This document shows, piece by piece, positions 10,280 to 22,939 of a stretch of DNA of 64,000 nucleotides; the stretch's first letter is position 1, and each line of letters opens with the position of its first letter. The DNA is from Leuctra nigra (Eukaryota; Arthropoda; Insecta; Plecoptera; Leuctridae), in NCBI GenBank assembly GCA_934045905.1, contig OW203766.1, forward strand, positions 26,902,309 through 26,966,308, written 5' to 3'. The notes under the pieces were generated by a model that was not told the origin of the DNA, did not search any database, and saw only the letters and a program-made list of their open reading frames with translations. A program made the position numbers and the translations under genes.

Positions 10280-13200
10280 GAAAATACACACACAATTTAC
10301 AATTTTTTTATAACAAATTTCCAGATCATTTCGACTGTATTGTTAAATGACAATAAATGAGCCTAAGAACAAGTTGCATGCTTTTGAAGTAACGAGTAGT
10401 ATTTATAATATTCTAGTATGAAATGAGGACTTGGCTCAGACAACAACCCGCTGGACTCTCATTCCACTCCTTCCCGTGTCGTCTTCATTATTCTCAAAAT
10501 CATTACGAGATTAAAAATTCTATATGTCTTTTCCAGACAAAAAAAACACCAGACAAAGATGGAACTTTCGTTTTCTCACAAGTAATTTTCTTTATCACGT
10601 AAAATGTATTTATCGTATAGGTATCAATGCTGGTGCAACATTTGCATAATCCACAATATGATTACAATTTTTCTGATTTTCCCCGGGCCGAAGACTGACC
10701 CAACTGACTATAGATTATTAAAAGCTGGTAGCTGACGATGTAACAGAATAGTGTTATTTATATTCAGATATTGTTCAAGATATTTACATAAATATATACT
10801 AGATCATTGCGCTGAGGCTGGGGGGGGGGGGGGGGGGGGGGAGTTCAAATGGATGGGAAACACCGCAATTGAAACCTTTTGCAGGAGATCTTTACAGTTG
10901 TTAAAGCGATTCAATACAATTTTCAGTCGTTTTAAAGGATTGCTATTAAATTTATTAGAAAACAAAGATTATGCAATATAATAAATATTATAAGTTCTTC
11001 ACGAACTATATCTGTATTTGATTTCAAGAAAGGAGTGAGGTATGCTGGTAATTCGTAGGTACTTATGAAACTTCACTTTTATTATGAGCAATAAAACATT
11101 TTATTTTTAAATTTCTGTAGAAAAATTATGATTGTCCTAAACGGCAAAACTAATGAAGGCAAGACTTCGAATTTATTGACTATAGTATAGTTCGGGAACT
11201 ATATTCGGGACCTAAAAGAACACAATATTGTCGCCACAGCGTAGTAAGTCATTCAAATTCACCCGAAAACAGTTTAAGATTGGCCAATGTTGTGAAATAA
11301 AAACATTTGTGTTAAAAATGAAGGTTCTTATTTTGATTCTTACTCAATAGTGTGACAAAAATGAACGTGCAGAACCTATAGTCACGTGTCCACACTGCTA
11401 ACAAGAATCTCGTTTGTGTATAATTTCATTTACTGCTCTCCGGTAGTTAGATATGGATTGCATTCGTGTGGGTAATGTTTGTTCAAGTCAGGCAAGTTCC
11501 GAGGGGGTTGGAGAAGAAGGGTAGACTTTATTCAACGCGAAAAAACATTTTCAGACGGTTGCGGGTTTTGTGTTGAGGTGAAATCGATAATTTCGCGTTT
11601 CACTTCACGAGTGAAGCTAAAGTAATCATTCTCATTAATATTCTCAACTGACCCTAACTAACTTTAAGGGGATTGGATATAGGTCTTCAAAACCTATGAT
11701 CATCCAGTTTAATTTATTTTAATTCGTGATAAAATGATCTTAAATAATTTCTGATTGAACAAATATTTGAATAACTGAATGTGTATCAAACTGTGTTTTG
11801 AACATTATGAAAAATACCATGGGAATAATAAAACATAAGAAACGCGTATATTTTTGCGATTATAATATTAAAAATTAAAAATCTACTTGACGCTCTGACT
11901 AAATGATTTTAAATATTGTATTTTTGATTGCATATAGTTTTGAATAATGCAATTTTAATCAAATATTATCCTGAATATAATAATATGCAAAACATGTTTA
12001 AAATATTAAACTCAGTCGAATTTTTGCGATATTCATTTACAAACATTTTGATGTACTATCACACCTCGTACATTTTCCACTTATAGACACACTATTTATT
12101 TTTAAACCGTTTAATATGAATTCTGAAACAGGAGAGTGTTTTGGAATCCATAATGGAAGAGAGATTTCCATTGTAATACGTCGGTTGTATCCAAAGCCCT
12201 TAAGTTTCCCCCATTAGCCTCTATTGAAGTTTGCACTTGATCAAACTGTGTGGTTAAAAGATTGATAGAAAGCAAATTTCGCGAGAAACTTGAAGAGTAA
12301 ACAAATTTACATGGCGCTTCAGTTTTACGGGTAAAATAAGCCGAATTCTGTGAGTTGCGCCAGAGTAATTACTCCCTGTGCTCTGATTTATAGAAACTTT
12401 CAGGCAAATTAGTTTCTTTTATAAGCAATTCACATGCTCTTTAATACCTCGCAAGGGGTTAATATTCGGAAATAACTTCTCGGCTGGAAAGTAATCTATC
12501 CATTACATGAAATAGTGAGGGCGATTTATTGAACAGTAGATCGTGGGTGGAACTAATACAAAGTATCAAACAAGTAAACATAAACTTTGTATTTATTAAT
12601 TTATTGAACGAGACATTTTGTATGAATTGTCACCAGGTAAAATTACAGATATTACAGTAGGTAGATAATAAAAGTGATTAATAACAGTATTTGATATTAG
12701 TACTCGCCTGCTTGGTTAAATAATTGTTCCACTGTTACACAATATGGTGCAATTTGTCAAAATAATAAAATTTTGTCCTTATAATCAATTTCTTTAACTA
12801 TTTAAATATTTCAAGTTCTAAAATCTGACAATATCCCATGATATAAATTAAATTATATGAATTAATTATCGTATCGCATTTGAAATAAATGCATTTATTG
12901 AAAAATAATCCCACATATTGGGTAACAATTTCCGTGAGTATTAAACAAAATAATCCGAAGGGTTCTGACCTCCTGTAATTCTTTTAGCACGCCACTTTCA
13001 TAATAAGTATTTTTTGTCTCCCAAGAAGGCCTTTCAAGACTTATGTGCTTATAAGATTACAATTAAAGGCGACATCTTTTGTCCCTGTGTATACATTACA
13101 CCAAGGAGTGTCGCTATCTCCATCCTTCTTTAACCTATACATACTATACAATCACGCAATCTTACGCACCTACCCAACGTAACTCTTTGATTCGATCTAA

Positions 13201-13546
13201 GATACCACATCGAGACGGTCGATCGACGGCTACTTTATACTTGACGATCGTGAGTTTTGAGTGTAATCTTCTTTAGTGGCGCATGTTTTTTATCCCATGG
13301 CAACAAGGTGCATGATTTACTATACACTCCCAAGCGACTAATAGACAGTATAGTGGCTATAGCCACCCAAGAACGTGCATGCAAGTTTAATCGATTATTA
13401 AAAAAGTGGACGGTGAATAGAATGGTTGGAAATGTTTTCAAAGAGATGGATAAGATGGGAATTGGGGGCATTTTTATGGAGAGTAGAGATTATTTGACAG
13501 TTGATTTTATCCCGAATATAATTACTGGGATTATGCTGTGTGTTAC
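10280..13546. other. Long AT-rich gene-free stretch with a G22 run
   Basis: No supported gene over more than 3 kb. A pure run of 22 G lies at 10820-10841, and the short frame crossing it encodes polyglycine and is not credible. Some moderately GC-richer sequence lies at 12.1-12.5 kb without open frames. Confidence 0.5.
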
Positions 13547-13585
13547 GCGTTGATAAGCGAGCACGTGATGGTACGTGCAAAATTA
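13547..13585 (-). mobile_element. Helitron-like 3' subterminal remnant
   Basis: GTTACGCGTTGATAAGCGAGCACG followed by GTACGTGCAAA is the inverse of the 3' subterminal region of family H. The terminal GAAAACGC/CTAG part is missing. It is a short remnant with no recognisable rest of the element. Confidence 0.4.
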
Positions 13586-13604
13586 GAAATTTCAAAACAC
13601 TTTA

Positions 13605-13665
13605 AATATTATATTATATTATTATATATAATTATAATATTATATATAAATATTATATAACTCTT
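13605..13665. repeat. Pure AT palindromic tract
   Basis: About 60 bases are composed almost only of TATTATA-type blocks that are largely self-complementary, so the tract could extrude as a cruciform. It resembles an expanded AT microsatellite. Confidence 0.6.
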
Positions 13666-13830
13666 GACGTTCATAACCTGATTTTTTTTTAAATTGTTGT
13701 AAAGTTTTGGCCTTCATTAGGTATCTTGCAAAATTTCAAGTTGATCGGGCAAAGGAAATATGAAATTTTCAGCATTATCAGAGATCTGTATCTTACAAAC
13801 AACAGAGGAAAGAGGCAAAATGTGGCAAAA

Positions 13831-13943
13831 CATAACTTTTAAATTCCCGATTCTTCTGGAATCCGATTCGGTGCAATGTTACTCCATATGGCCGTGAATC
13901 AGATTCCAGCAGAATAGGGAATTTGAATATTATGGAATAGGGT
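13831..13943. mobile_element. Palindromic MITE, family P, copy 1
   Basis: CTGGAATCCGATTC and its inverse GAATCAGATTCCAG flank a centre with GCAATGTTA and ATGGCCGTG. The outer arms carry TTAAATTCCC and GGGAATTT. Two further copies lie at 18250-18362 and 47014-47134, in the opposite orientation. The copy is diverged, with broken outer arms. Confidence 0.65.
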
Positions 13944-15166
13944 CCCTGTTCCATTTATTAGTACCGGTGCAAAGTAAATAATTATGAATTTTTAAGATTT
14001 AAAAGTCCGCTAAATAGTCGGCATCATTTCAAACCGAAATATTTTTTCCCTCGTGATAAATAACTTTTTATTATATTTATTAAAACCGACGTTTTACAAC
14101 GTAACTTTTAAAATTATTAAACACATTATTATTAAATTATGGGTTGCACCATACATTATTTTTCCTCATTTTTCAAACTTACAAAAAGAGATGTATGTGC
14201 GCCAAAACATTTTTTTTTTATAATGTAATGACAATCGAGTCGTTGCTTGCAATACAATTAGTGTGAATTTCGACTTCGGCTCGTTAAATTGTGTTCGAAA
14301 ACACATTTCACAAAGCACAAGAGAGAAAGAGAGAGAGAAAAAACACCAAATGTCAATTAATATTTTTATGGACGACGATAAATCTTGGAGCCGTTTGGGT
14401 TGCGTGGCTGTACGATATTATACACTGACGAAACTACATATCAAAATTGAAGCTCGCTCGCTCGATTCGTTCTATAAATCTACCGGCGACTTTGCCTCGC
14501 AGAAGGGGCTAAAATAGCTTATTCAGCTCGTGCGGGATATTTCGGAGCTTTAAGGGATATAAATACATGTTATAATGCATAGCAAAACTTTTCTGAGGTC
14601 TCTTTTAGTTAGTGTGACTGTTCAGCGTGATTTATTTAAATTTTTGGCATGACGTGGTAGAGAATAATAATTTTGACTAATTGTATTGAGGAGAGTATTA
14701 ATTAATTTTTATATCATTTATTTAAAATAAAATATGGGTTTTCCTCAATTTATTTTAGAAAACAAGTATTAAAATATAAAATGACTGTGAAAATATGTTG
14801 TAAAAGTTGTAACATTTAGTCGGAAACCACGAATGTGAGGTATATTTTGTAATATATTCACAGAAAATGTACAATCGGCAGTTGATTGGAATTAGTCCCC
14901 CTCCCTCTAAAAGTTTCCCCATTCGATTCGAAGGCTCGCGTGGGCAGCTTGTAACTCCAAAGTTCATAATATTATACCTTCAGTATCGTTAGCCAAAGAT
15001 CCGACAATCACGCTAATATTGTTGAAAACCACGCAAATTCACTTAGTCATAAACTAGAGTTTATAGGCAAATCCAACACGAAAATGTATAAACAGATTGA
15101 ATATTATTAGGTAATATGAAAAATATATTTAGTGCAAAACAGTCCTAAATATTATTCTAATTTCGT
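13944..15166. other. Gene-free stretch with a slightly GC-richer block at 14.26-14.52 kb
   Basis: AT-rich DNA. The 84-codon frame at 14263-14517 is basic, contains a GAGAAAGAGAGAGAG stretch encoding Arg/Glu residues, and matches no family I know. I do not call it a gene. Confidence 0.4.
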
Positions 15167-15167
15167 T

Positions 15168-15270
15168 TATGGTGCCCCGCAGTCAAGCCATTTTTCGGCT
15201 TTGTGGGGCTACAGTTTATTTTTTATTGTATAATTGTATTGTGTAATTGTTAAAAAAATAAAAAATTAAT
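15168..15270 (+). mobile_element. Possible non-LTR retrotransposon 3' tail with stem-loop
   Basis: GCCCCGCA pairs with TGTGGGGC and an inner AGCC pairs with GGCT, giving a compact hairpin at about 15175-15210. It is followed by an A/T-only tail ending in AAAAAAATAAAAAATT. A conserved stem-loop just before a short repeated tail is the usual layout of LINE 3' untranslated regions. No coding remnant is seen upstream, so this stays tentative. Confidence 0.3.
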
Positions 15271-17451
15271 TGTTCCACAACGGTTAAAATAATTGAACTA
15301 TACCTGGTGAGAAAGACTATATTATTTTATTAAAATTAGTACCCATTTACCTATATTTTGTTTGGTAGCCTTAATGAATAAATCAGTCAGTTTATCAAAT
15401 CAGTTAAAAAAAGTCAGTCTGAGCCAAAGGTATTTAAAACTACTAATATGCATCATTTGGTTCGTTTTTTAATAATTGTAACATTTAAAACTCAACTTGT
15501 TTCTGTTCTATTAATTAACTTTTCCTTTCTTGTCATCAAATGATCGAGAATATGAGCTCAAATTGCTCAATCATTTTCACGTTCAATCAGAGCATTTTCA
15601 TAATATTAAACCGAGCTCAAACAACTCTAATAATATCGTGAGACGTAACTATTACAGCAATATGAGGTCATGGATATCGTTCTTTTATAAATCTATGAAA
15701 ACATATACCCTGTGTTGAAATTATACCTTTCCTTCTGGTGATCACGCACAAAAGGCGATAAGTTAAATAGGAAGTTATTAATGTCTCCATTCATTTTCAC
15801 CTATACCCCGTGATTTAATTTACTACACGAGCAAAATTCATACTCGTCGCATATGGTTAGGGGAATAAATGTATAAATTATATCGTTACTGACCACATGT
15901 ATTAAAGCAATGGAACAGTTTATCATTGTCTACTGGTTTTGTATTATCAATAGTGTGTGTGTTCATCGTTGCTTTGCACCCTTGTTAAAAGCCACACTGC
16001 GTTTACTATAATACGCAATATCAATGATATTATGCAAATGAAAAATAATAATACGGCTATTAAAAATAGCTCTCTTGGTAATCTATCAACCTAATGGATG
16101 GTTTTAACCCTTATATCAACAAGGGCGAAGAATGGAGCACGCAGGCACGATTCCTCTTCAACAAAAATGCACATTTTATTCAAACATTTTTTTATTGTTA
16201 TGCTAATGGGCGTCTTATAGTTGGGATTTTTGCTCTTTTGAACTTTGGGTATTATGTAAATCTATTGACATTTGTTGTTTTTTGGGGGATATAATTTATG
16301 CGTTTTTAGTTTGGACTTACGTCAAAAGGAGTAGGTTTATGTTGAAGCTGTATTTACTGAGCCCAACGTAAAAAAAAATAATTGATAGAATATTTTATAT
16401 TTGAGGTTTAATTTTTTGAGTAACTTAATGCTGATGAAGAAAAACTATTTTAATTCACAAGTATTTTGGTAAATTAACGACTACGACGTTTTGAGGTGAT
16501 TTCAGGTTAGAATATATTTTTTTATTTTTTGAGGAGTTTATTACACAATATGTATGGTTTAATATTTTGTACAACCTGACTGTACTGCTTTTATAGAAGG
16601 TTAATGTAGGTACGTGCAAAACAAGAACGAATAAATTGAAATAAGTTGATTTAAAACAAATTTCCTTGTGGTTATTCTTCATTAATTTATGTTTAGTATT
16701 TACCAAGTCAAATATTGAGTCGTAATTCACATTTTGCATAATTCATAATTACTCGTACATAGAAGTAAGTAATTACATGATTACTGATAATTGAAACTTC
16801 TTGCTGACCCCTCATCGCTTGGTGGTGTTTGGTGGTTGGTTAGTCGTTAAAATGGTGTTTAAACGCCGACTAACTGGCAGATAAACGGTGTTAAATCCTC
16901 ACACAGCTTGACACCAGGTTATAATCAGACAGAATGAAGATGGCGGTCGTTAAAATTGGGCGGGAGTTATAAAAACGAGACGAATTAATGTGTTTTTCTT
17001 ATACAATTAATTGCCAATAAAAATACAACTGGAATAATTTTGCCTTTGACGTTTATGTCTGGATTTTATTTTTAAATTTATTTTTCGACAACTGCATTGT
17101 CAATATCTGACCTTGGCATCTACTCGTATAAATAATATAATGAGTTATCTCTATTAGAAAATAATTTATATAAAACCAAAATAAAAAATGAGATTGGAAA
17201 ATAAAATGAAGGATGAGAACTTCTACTAGACGGACGCAAATAATACACGCAATTGCAAAATGACTATATTTCTAACCAATTCAAAATTTTAATACTCTTA
17301 TCATGTTGAGAAACTCTTAAAAAAGAAAGACAAAAGTAAATCATGAAATTTATAACCTAATTAACCCACTGATTTCTTACAAAAATAAAAAAAATAAAAA
17401 ATTAGGGTGCTGCAAGCGCGAGCGATATTGATACTTTTAGTATACACTTTT
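15271..17451. other. AT-rich, gene-free stretch
   Basis: No supported gene. The small frames at 15530-15718, 16094-16294 and 16455-16739 lack recognisable domains or splice context. Confidence 0.5.
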
Positions 17452-17740
17452 TGCGATACGATTAGAGACGAAATGGGTAAACCAAATTATTTGAAATTTT
17501 TATCGTGATTAGATAAAAGAGAAACTTAGGGTTATATCCCTGGTACATTTTTTTTCGTAATTAGTAATAATTAGTGGATTGTTTTTGAAAAAGAAGCTAT
17601 TTTCTTGTCTCCCTGGGCGCCGTATAAAATTAAATTTCAAACATGTGCCAAGTGATAACCCTAAGTTTGTCTTTCATCTAATCATGATTAAAATTTGAGA
17701 TCAATTGGTTAACTGGATTGGTCTCCAATCGTATCGCAAA
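17452..17740. mobile_element. Old fold-back element with ~82-bp imperfect arms
   Basis: The left arm starts GCGATACGATTAGAGAC and ends GAAACTTAGGGTTAT. The right arm, inverted, starts GCGATACGATTGGAGAC and ends AAACTTAGGGTTAT. The arms at 17452-17533 and 17660-17740 are diverged but align through their length. The spacer is about 125 bases and no target duplication is evident. Confidence 0.6.
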
Positions 17741-18249
17741 TTTCGTAGTTTTGAGCGGTTTTGTTGAATAACCGGCGCCTAATTAACGATGCAATAAGCA
17801 AAAATGAAAAAGTGCTACTAATATACATTCAGACTGATCATGTGAACATCCTGTAAAAGTTACACTCACTTATGAAACAATGTTTTTGAAACAAACCGTC
17901 ACCACCATGCAATTTTTCTCTCTCAATTTTCTAAAACGGCCGAGCGCTAGTTTCACTTATAACAATGTTTGAACCAAGTCTCAAGATGTAGACACAATTT
18001 ATCAAATTAAAACACATAAACGTGACTTAAGACAAAACATAATTAAATAAGTAAATCTGATTTTATACTTCAACAAATTGAAGGTACAGCGGAAGAACGA
18101 TACAAATCCATTTTTTTTAAATGATAGAGAATTTTTGAGATCGGATATTTTGAGGTGTCATCTGATACTGGCTTGCATCAGTTCTCAAAATATTATCTCA
18201 GTTGCAAAAAAATATTGACAGTTCTCCAAAATAAACATTTGAGCTGGAG

Positions 18250-18362
18250 GCCTATTCTAGAACGCTTTCCCAATTCCATTCTAATGGAATCCGGTCACGG
18301 CCATAAGGATTAGCATTACATGGAATCGGATTCCATCAGAATTGGGAAGTTAAAAGTTCTAA
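18250..18362. mobile_element. Palindromic MITE, family P, copy 2
   Basis: It has the same architecture as copy 1 but in reverse orientation. CTATTCTAGAACG and TCCCAATTC form the left arm, TGGAATCCGGTCACGGCCAT and TACATGGAATCGGATTCCA form the centre, and GAATTGGGA the right arm. It lies 4.4 kb from copy 1. Confidence 0.65.
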
Positions 18363-20589
18363 GGGGTTCTAAAGTTCCCAGGGGTAAATAAGCAAATATA
18401 ATTTTTACTTATCAGATGCGTTATCTTCGAATTGAATGAAATGCACTTGCATTTTTCTTCTATACCCTTCAATTGTTATATTTATGATCCTTCTAGTGCA
18501 GGCTTACTACAAATCTGCACTACGTGATTCAACTCCTTTTACTATTTCCATAAATATAATATTGACAAAGCAGTCCAGAATGCATTGCGTTTTCCACGTG
18601 ACAAATGTGTCCAATTAAACAGTGTCGTTCGTACCATGTATTCAGACACATGCTCGGGCGTTCACCCGCAAGAAGGCACGGTATATTATAATAATAATAT
18701 AATAATAATAGTTCTTCCATTGAATAGCGATATATTATCTGGCGGCACCGGTGAATGCCTCAAGAGATGTCAAGCCCGTAAGGTGGCACTTTTGCTAGTC
18801 GTTAATAAGCCTTGTGGTGTTGCGTGTTAATGTAGCAAATAATAATAGCTCGTAGATTGTGTAAAGAAGGCAGTGAAGTGCAACTTAAAAGGCGGTATTA
18901 CACTTTAAAATGACAATTTTGCTGGTTAAAATCGTGTAGGCAAATTTTGGAGGCTGTAACCTTAAATAATTTGGTATGAGTTTTTTTGGACAATAATGCA
19001 ATTCTATAATTGCAGTTGAAAAGTGATTTACAATATTATTTTGTGTCGGCAATAATGAAGGCTAATTTTTAGATTCTGACAGGAGCCCAATCTTGAATCT
19101 TAGTATTTGAGCCATGTGTATTTTTGTAAAGGAAAGTTATAAAGCATTAACATTTTTTAACAATTAAAATGTATACATGTAAATAGTTTCAAAACAAGGA
19201 CCACACTTGCCAGTCGAAAGATTTTTTACTTCTACAACAATTCTTTTCAACAAATAAGTAATTATAAAATATAATTATATTTTTTGTTTCCGGAATAAGT
19301 GTCTGTAGATTTATTATAATTATTATTGGAGTTGTCCGTACGTCGTATGATAAATATGTAAATTCCTTATTATCAAGTCTAATCTGGTCTTAAGACAAGT
19401 ACCTTCTTGCAAATGACCATGAAATACAGTTGAAGAACTAGACGGTCTTTAACTCGAAATAAACCACAATAATTACTGATGTCTTCCAGCAAAATTGTCA
19501 CCCGTATTTCTAGACGACGTTCGATTGGTTCCCAAGAAACAGCTTCAAAATTATCTCTGATTAGTCCAATTAACGACGCATAATTGTCGTGTCGTATACT
19601 TATAATAACAACCTTTCGGGGGCATCAAGCCCAAAGCAATCTTCAAACTAATTTACATTCAACGTAGCCGACTTGCTTTTGCGCAACAGAGATCCCAAAT
19701 CTATGACGCCATAACCAAAGTTTCAATTTAAAGTTGTAAGGTATGACTTGAGAATAATTAAATCTGTTCTGGGTTGGCGCATCGCGAAACACCCTTAGAT
19801 CCTATCATCATCAACCCCTTTGTGCAAGTTTGATCTTGTGCAGCTCAGCCTCCCAGCTGAGACTTCGTGATGATCCTGATGCAAGATAACACAAACTATA
19901 AGACTTCGACAGTGTTTACCTTACCTTGCTAATACTAATTATTTAAATATGCTCCAATCACGATTTTTTTTAATTTGATAACAAAAGTTTACCCTTTGGT
20001 TATTAATTAGGAATCTTCTTGTGTACTTTTTAGATCGTAGATTAGATTGTTTCATAAAGTTTGTGTTATGCATGAGTGCTGGGTTCGAGCTCTTTCAGGT
20101 ACAGAGCGTGCGTTTCTTGTCTTTGTGATGAAAATGCGACGCTGCTGATACGTATCTTCACTTATTTTTAATAAAATGTTTAAGACACTGATATTCAGCG
20201 ATGAGATTATATCGAGTTAAGTTTGGAATGGTGGATTATGTAATCAGGGTAGTTGCGGGGGAGGGGACAATCTCCAAAATCTAGTGGAGCGGTCGCTCCA
20301 CCCAGCCAAGTCGTACCGTACACTCACACTCACTCAACATACCGTAAATGCCTAATAAACTGAGGAGCAGACCAACCACTTTTACTGTAAGCAACAACAT
20401 GGCATTTTCGGCCTACTGGATCTTAAAATTGGAAAATCTCACATTGTTGCAAAATATCTTAATTTCGAGCTATGGCCCACCCCACCCCATATACCGAATT
20501 TGGGAACAATAGGGTATGTCATTTTCGTGCTAGAGGGCCGTGAAATATGTAAAATTACACCACTTTCTGATTCTGAAGATGATGATTCT
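18363..20589. other. Gene-free stretch with an AAT microsatellite
   Basis: No gene is supported. A TAATAATAATA tract lies at about 18688-18711. Overlapping open frames on both strands at 18529-18830 are chance frames around it. The rest is AT-rich and unique-looking. Confidence 0.5.
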
Positions 20590-21070
20590 GATGATATCAG
20601 GAAACACTGTTGACAGCGCCACAGCCTAAACGGCTGAGCCGATCGATCTGAAATTTTTACCATATATGCACTTTTGGCGTCTGATGATACCTTGTCCTTA
20701 CGAATTTTTTGTGCCACCATTTTGAAACCGGAAGTGACGTCATATCTTAAAAACTGATGGACCAATTGGGACGAAACTAGCGCCAAACGATTCGGATGGT
20801 CTTCTCAATGAAATATCAACAGTCAAAATAGAAATGTACTTTTACCGAAACCGGAAATGACGTCATAAAAATGCCAAATTTGAATGAAATCATCTCTTAT
20901 AACAATAACTACATATTCAGAAGGCTTATAATGTTACATAGCATTTAAAGACACAAATTTTAGGTGGCAGTGAAGTCAGCCGCCATTTTGAAAACCGGAA
21001 GTGATGCCATAACTCGAGAACGGCTGGACCAATTGGAACGAAACTTGCGCTATACTTTATAGCATATCAT
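20590..21070. repeat. Dispersed-repeat-like block with three ETS-CRE-type motifs
   Basis: Two diverged units share CCATTTTGAAA, ACCGGAAGTGA and GGACCAATTGG.ACGAAACT, about 265 bases apart (20718-20790 and 20984-21060). CCGGAAGTGACGTCA at 20728-20742 is the well-known composite of an ETS site and a cAMP-response element. CCGGAAATGACGTCA at 20851-20865 and a decayed CCGGAAGTGATGCCA at 20995-21009 are variants. GATCGATCTGAAATTTTTAC near 20640 resembles the family H core. The block is probably part of a mobile element, but no ends were found. Confidence 0.5.
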
Positions 21071-21210
21071 TTATGGCATATACATAGTAACAAGCACAAC
21101 TTTCTTAGCAACCAAATCAAAAAGGCGTATTTTTTTAAAGGAATTATAGTCTTTGGTTCCACAATATATGCTACAAATTGTAAGAATAAACTGAAAAAAG
21201 GAATGATATC

Positions 21211-21580
21211 CCATAAAAAACACTCCGTGTAAAAATACCAGCCAAGTCTCTTCAACTAAAAAAAAAATAGAAGAAATCTAAAAATTCAGCACTGAAAAGT
21301 AGTGATATCAAAAAAAGGCCAAGTCAAAACTTTTAAAAATTACTTGGCGCATCGTTTTTCTATGGGATTATAGATATATTTTATGTATAGATGAGTATAT
21401 TTGATTACCGACCTACTTCTATACTATTTATATGCACGATGCGCCAAGTAATTTTTAAAAGTTTTGACTTGGCCTTTTTTTGATATCACTACTTTTCAGT
21501 GCTGAATTTTTAGATTTCTTCTATTTTTTTTTTAGTTGAAGAGACTTGGCTGGTATTTTTACACGGAGTGTTTTTTATGG
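21211..21580. mobile_element. Perfect inverted repeat, 144-bp arms and 82-bp spacer
   Basis: The arms at 21211-21354 and 21437-21580 are exact reverse complements, including homopolymers of 10 A/T and 7 A/T. The arm starts CCATAAAAAACACTCCGTG and ends ACTTGGCGCATCG. The spacer is AT-rich. The absence of any mismatch implies recent origin or ongoing gene conversion. Transcription through it would give a 144-bp double-stranded RNA. No clear target duplication is seen, so a fold-back MITE is likely but not proven. Confidence 0.8.
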
Positions 21581-22731
21581 TATATAATTTTACATAGAAC
21601 ACTGAAATGGAAATGCAATGCATGTGTGAAGGATCTGCCCAAAAAACACAATCTTTTCGGATAAAGGTTGGCCCTGAAGGCAGATAGCAAGCAATTTTGG
21701 ATTTTTAATATAATCGAAAGTCAATGAGATTTCTGTAAAAGTGGTTTGAATAACCTGTAAAATGGGGGGTTTCGTGACATAGCCATCATACATTTATAAT
21801 AATTTATAAAGGACATAATTTATAATTTACTATCTTTGGAAATTGAAGGAAAGTGTAATTAGAAGTATAGCGCTTAAGATCGCTTAAGATCGTTACCCCA
21901 GAAAATATTTTCAGGGTTCCACAAGACTTGTGTAATGATAATAATGATATTTGGACCGATTTGGATATCAGAAAAAAAGAGCGTAGAACCATTGGTAGAA
22001 CATGATATCTTTGGTTAATTGTGAATCAGCTCTTCTTCAATCTCACAGACTGACGAGATGCATACACTGCGATATATTTTATTTCTGTATTTGACTTATT
22101 ATTCGAATTCAATTGCAATGTTGAAAATATTTCAAACAGAAGTATGTTTTGTGCTCTTTCAAGGAAGTCTACATTTCCCGGCGGGATTTATTTTGACGTC
22201 ATTACCCTATATTTTCCAACGCGCTTTGCTGTCGTTATTTTCACCTCATTGAGTTCCTCCTACAGTTTTCCAGCGTTTCATTCACATTTCCACAAAACTC
22301 ACTTCATTTTCTCTCTAAGCTCTTCCACTCTACATGGGAATAATGCATCCAATGTGCAAGGCATAGTTCACAGTCGAGTTCACACTCGACCCGCGTTACT
22401 TGTACAACTTTCATGATACATATGTGTTCAGACATATTAATATTTAATGTAGAGTGACATTGATAATAAAGATAATAAAATGAAAACATAGTCAATGTGG
22501 GGTTCATAAAATTTGTGTATACATAATATTGTTGTATGCAATTTTTTTTACCTGTTTTTACTATGTGAAAATAGTTAGGTAATGCTGTAAAGTTTGTTAG
22601 CAAAATATATAATTTATCTTATTTATTAAAACTATATGTCAATAATCCTACTATTAATGAACTAATTAAATATTCAGTTGTAAATACTCCCAATACATAA
22701 TATGTTTATTTTTTTATTTTGAAAACGTGTA
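21581..22731. other. Gene-free stretch
   Basis: Mixed AT-rich DNA, slightly less AT-rich at 22.14-22.42 kb. Overlapping small open frames on both strands there have no recognisable domain. GATCGCTTAAGATCGCTTAAGATCG at 21879-21892 is a tiny tandem duplication. Confidence 0.45.
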
Positions 22732-22939
22732 CACTCGACAATTCATAAAACGGCATTTGAACGAAACAGATTGGCTGCTGGTCAGGTTCATTGACAACAA
22801 TCCTTGTTATTATCAGTGAAATCAGAGCTTACCTACTAGAGGTAGATGACGAGTTAGCATAGACTTCATCAGATGAGGCCATCACATTTTATTCAGACAA
22901 TCCATTTCTTTCAAATACCGTTTTATGAATTGTCGAGTG
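22732..22939. mobile_element. 208-bp TA-flanked MITE (family T), copy 1
   Basis: The terminal inverted repeats CACTCGACAATTCATAAAAC at each end (about 22 bp, perfect) are flanked by TA on both sides, as expected for Tc1/mariner-type transposition. The interior CTGCTGGTCAGGTTCATTGA, TTATTATCAGTGAAAT and CCTACTAGAG matches the element at 61215-61425, although the terminal repeats of the two copies differ after CACTCG. Confidence 0.75.
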
